Shown here one piece after another: positions 31,122-33,069 of a stretch of DNA of 33,069 bases. The translations under genes and the position numbers were made by a program. The notes under the pieces were generated by a model. The model was not told the origin of the DNA. It worked only from the letters and a program-made list of their open reading frames with translations, and made no database searches. The stretch is from Lachnospiraceae bacterium (lineage in GTDB: Bacteria; Bacillota; Clostridia; Lachnospirales; Lachnospiraceae): positions 1 through 33,069 of the forward strand of contig JAGBMJ010000143.1 of the NCBI GenBank assembly GCA_017634975.1. The letters are read 5' to 3'. How positions within the stretch are numbered: position 1 is the first letter of the stretch; every line of letters begins with the position of its first letter.

Positions 31122-32954
31122 ATGGATGATATGACTGAGGAAAAAGCAGGAACAGAAAGACGCATCACGATCACGGGTATCCTGTATGGTACCGTGATCA
31201 TGGTGCTTTTGTTGTTTTTGGTGACATGTACGGATTTTTCGGATGGGATCCGGAACTATCCCGGGACGCATTATCAGCCGTGTATCGATGGATGGTCCGG
31301 TGAAAAAAATGAACCGGTGAACATGCGTAAGATTGCCACCGAGATCAAAGAAGTTCCGAAGATCCGGGTTCATCGCAAGCTTCCGGAGGAGATCCTGCCG
31401 GGGGAGATGCTGAATATCAGCAGTCATAATCTGTTTTTTGATGTATATGTGGATGGAACATGTATTTACCGCTATGAACCGGTGGAAAATCTCACCGGTT
31501 ACGGTACCGGGGATGTATATCATACGGTACCGGTGACATCGCAGGATGCTGGGAAGGAAGTTGTTCTGGATGTGGAACTGGAGCATGCCAGAAGGAATGG
31601 CGGGCGGTTTTCGGATGTGGTCGTCTGCAGTACGCAGGATTTTTATTATCTGATCTTTCGGGAGAGAGGTTTTGCATTTCTGCTGTCCGGACTGATCATT
31701 TTTCTGGGAATGTCCATTCTGGTATTTCATTTTACAATTGCGCGGAAGAATACGGAAAGTTATGATCTGTTTTCCTTTGGGATCAGTGTGATCATGATCG
31801 GTTTATGGACGATGATCGAAACCGATGTACCGCAGCTGCTGATACGGATGACCAATGCGCTGCGTGTTCTGGATTATACCCTTCTGCTTTTTATGATCTA
31901 TCCGGTGGAGCGCTTCATTTATTCCATTACAAAAAAGAGTAATCCGTTGCATCCGAAAATCTCTTTCGGACTGCTGATTGTGATCATGACGATCGCTCTG
32001 ATCGCAAGATTTGTCTATGGGCTGGATATGCATAGTATGATGGGGCTGATCATGCCGTACTATGCATTTTCTATCTTTCAGATCGGATGGATGCTGGTAC
32101 AGAATCGAAGGTATTGCCGGAAAAACGGGATTGATGAAGGGCTGCATTTTTTCTATTTTGGTGCGATATTCTTTTTGGGAGGAGGCCTGATCGATGTGAT
32201 CCGGTATATCTTCATCGGGAAGGAAATCAGCGTTAACGGCAATTTCCTTCGTATCGGTTTAACGATCTTTCTGTTTACCCTGCTGGTACAGATGGTGGAA
32301 ATATATATCAAAAAAGAAATGGCGGTACGTGAAGAGCGTAAGAAGACATTATTGATGGCAGAGAACAGGATCCTTACGGAACGCGCCGAACTTTCGCAGA
32401 CTTTGCATGACCGGCTGGGACACAGTATCAATGGTTCGATCTATCAGCTGGAAGCCGGTAAACTGCTTTTGGAAAAAGACCCGGAAAAAGCGCGTGGGAT
32501 GATCCAGGCCGTGATCGATCAGCTCCGTACCGGTATGGATGAGATCCGGGCCATCCTTCGGAAAGAGCGGCCGGAAAAGAATAAAATGGCGCTGATACAT
32601 CTGCAAAAGCTGTGTGCGGATTGTAAGGCAAAGGGGATGGAGGCGGAGCTGCAGACGGAAGGAAATCTGTCTGTGATACCGGATGATCTGTGGGAAATCA
32701 TTTTGGATAATTGTTATGAGGCCGTAAGTAATTCGATGAAGTATTCCAAAGCAAAGAAGATCGAACTGCGGATCATGGTGATGAATCAGATGGTGCGCTG
32801 TGTTGTATCGGATAACGGAATAGGGTGCAGCCGGATCATTGACGGTATGGGCATCTCCGGTATGCGGCAGAGAATACGGGCCGCAGGCGGGACGATCAGT
32901 TTTGAATCGGAAGCCGGATTTCTGGTAAACATGCTGCTGCCGCTGAAAAAGTAA
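31122..32954 (+). CDS. Sensor histidine kinase, HisKA_3 (NarL/LiaS type)
   Basis: A 610-residue membrane kinase. One helix (about 18-38) leads to an outer domain (about 40-185), then about seven membrane helices (about 185-400), a 7TMR-DISM-like layout, then a coiled linker and the kinase. The HisKA_3 motif is LHDRLGHS with phosphorylated H429; the ATPase domain shows LDNCYEAVSNS (D529, N530) and SDNGIG (564-568), then GISGMRQRIRAAGG. Such kinases pass phosphate to LuxR-type response regulators. The partner is probably the gene whose promoter begins at 33010. The start is ATG 31122 or 31131, both with poor ribosome sites, which suggests coupling to the small gene 18 nt upstream. The signal sensed is unknown. 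Confidence 0.92.
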   Translation: MDDMTEEKAGTERRITITGILYGTVIMVLLLFLVTCTDFSDGIRNYPGTHYQPCIDGWSGEKNEPVNMRKIATEIKEVPKIRVHRKLPEEILPGEMLNISSHNLFFDVYVDGTCIYRYEPVENLTGYGTGDVYHTVPVTSQDAGKEVVLDVELEHARRNGGRFSDVVVCSTQDFYYLIFRERGFAFLLSGLIIFLGMSILVFHFTIARKNTESYDLFSFGISVIMIGLWTMIETDVPQLLIRMTNALRVLDYTLLLFMIYPVERFIYSITKKSNPLHPKISFGLLIVIMTIALIARFVYGLDMHSMMGLIMPYYAFSIFQIGWMLVQNRRYCRKNGIDEGLHFFYFGAIFFLGGGLIDVIRYIFIGKEISVNGNFLRIGLTIFLFTLLVQMVEIYIKKEMAVREERKKTLLMAENRILTERAELSQTLHDRLGHSINGSIYQLEAGKLLLEKDPEKARGMIQAVIDQLRTGMDEIRAILRKERPEKNKMALIHLQKLCADCKAKGMEAELQTEGNLSVIPDDLWEIILDNCYEAVSNSMKYSKAKKIELRIMVMNQMVRCVVSDNGIGCSRIIDGMGISGMRQRIRAAGGTISFESEAGFLVNMLLPLKK

Positions 32955-32980
32955 GGAATACAGTTGATGTAAACGATGAG

Positions 32981-33003
32981 CCTGTCGTGAAGACAGGTTT
33001 TTT
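32981..33003 (+). terminator. Rho-independent terminator after the sensor kinase
   Basis: CCTGTC (32981-32986), loop GTGAA, GACAGG (32992-32997), then six T. Confidence 0.9.
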
Positions 33004-33009
33004 GTTCGG

Positions 33010-33038
33010 ATGACAATACAAACGCACCGGAGTATAAT
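33010..33038 (+). promoter_or_regulatory. Sigma-A promoter reading out of the window
   Basis: ATGACA (33010-33015), a 17-nt spacer and TATAAT (33033-33038). A reading frame may begin at ATG 33059 (GGAAGG 7 nt upstream) with MIF, but only 11 nt of it are visible; the context makes a response regulator likely but this is inference. Confidence 0.7.
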
Positions 33039-33069
33039 GGTTTATGGAAGGCACGGAGATGATTTTCGT

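Overview
The window looks like chromosomal DNA of a low-to-mid GC Firmicute, most likely a Lachnospiraceae-type Clostridia member. The reasons are strong GGAGG-type ribosome binding sites, sigma-A promoters of the TTGnnn-17-TATAAT kind, Rho-independent terminators, frequent TTG and GTG starts, and characteristic families (DUF2812, DUF5684, DUF4234, a giant two-ATPase CoA-dehydratase-activase relative, an FeoA-FeoB fusion, a SpoVB-like flippase). The assignment rests on gene content, not on a database search. I see no rRNA, tRNA, CRISPR array, transposase gene or phage gene.

Layout. Positions 1-1559 (minus strand) hold an ABC exporter: a permease cut by the window edge and its ATPase, with a promoter that diverges from a DUF2812 membrane protein (1820-2428). 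A terminator, a REP-like palindromic repeat and an AT-rich, gene-free spacer follow (to 2926). Next come a helicase carrying a RecB/Cas4-type nuclease domain (2927-5566), a cytoplasmic GH13 amylase and valS (7042-9702). Beyond a long hairpin lie a tiny acidic ORF, a zinc-ribbon/TPR membrane protein and a single-pass membrane protein, then the AzlCD branched-chain amino acid exporter. A DUF5684/DUF4234 pair follows, driven by a near-consensus promoter with a tandem operator. A 1414-residue activase-like protein comes next.

The centrepiece is a complete F-type ATP synthase operon (18601-24898) in the order a-c-b-alpha-gamma-beta-epsilon. It has NO free delta (atpH) gene. Instead the alpha subunit carries about 76 extra N-terminal residues that read as the C-terminal domain of delta/OSCP, while delta's N-terminal helical domain is absent. 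The c subunit has a signal-peptide-like extension, and the a and gamma subunits end in lysine-rich tails. These features together suggest an unusual peripheral stalk, since a fusion would give three delta-CTD copies per F1.

After the operon come a small unknown protein, a SpoVB/MurJ-like flippase and an FeoAB iron(II) transporter. Then two genes, a DUF3592-like membrane protein and an orphan type IV prepilin-like protein, each sit behind a copy of the same hairpin element placed at an identical distance from a perfect TATAAT box. The window ends with a small two-TM protein and a HisKA_3-type sensor histidine kinase, followed by a terminator and a promoter reading out of the window.
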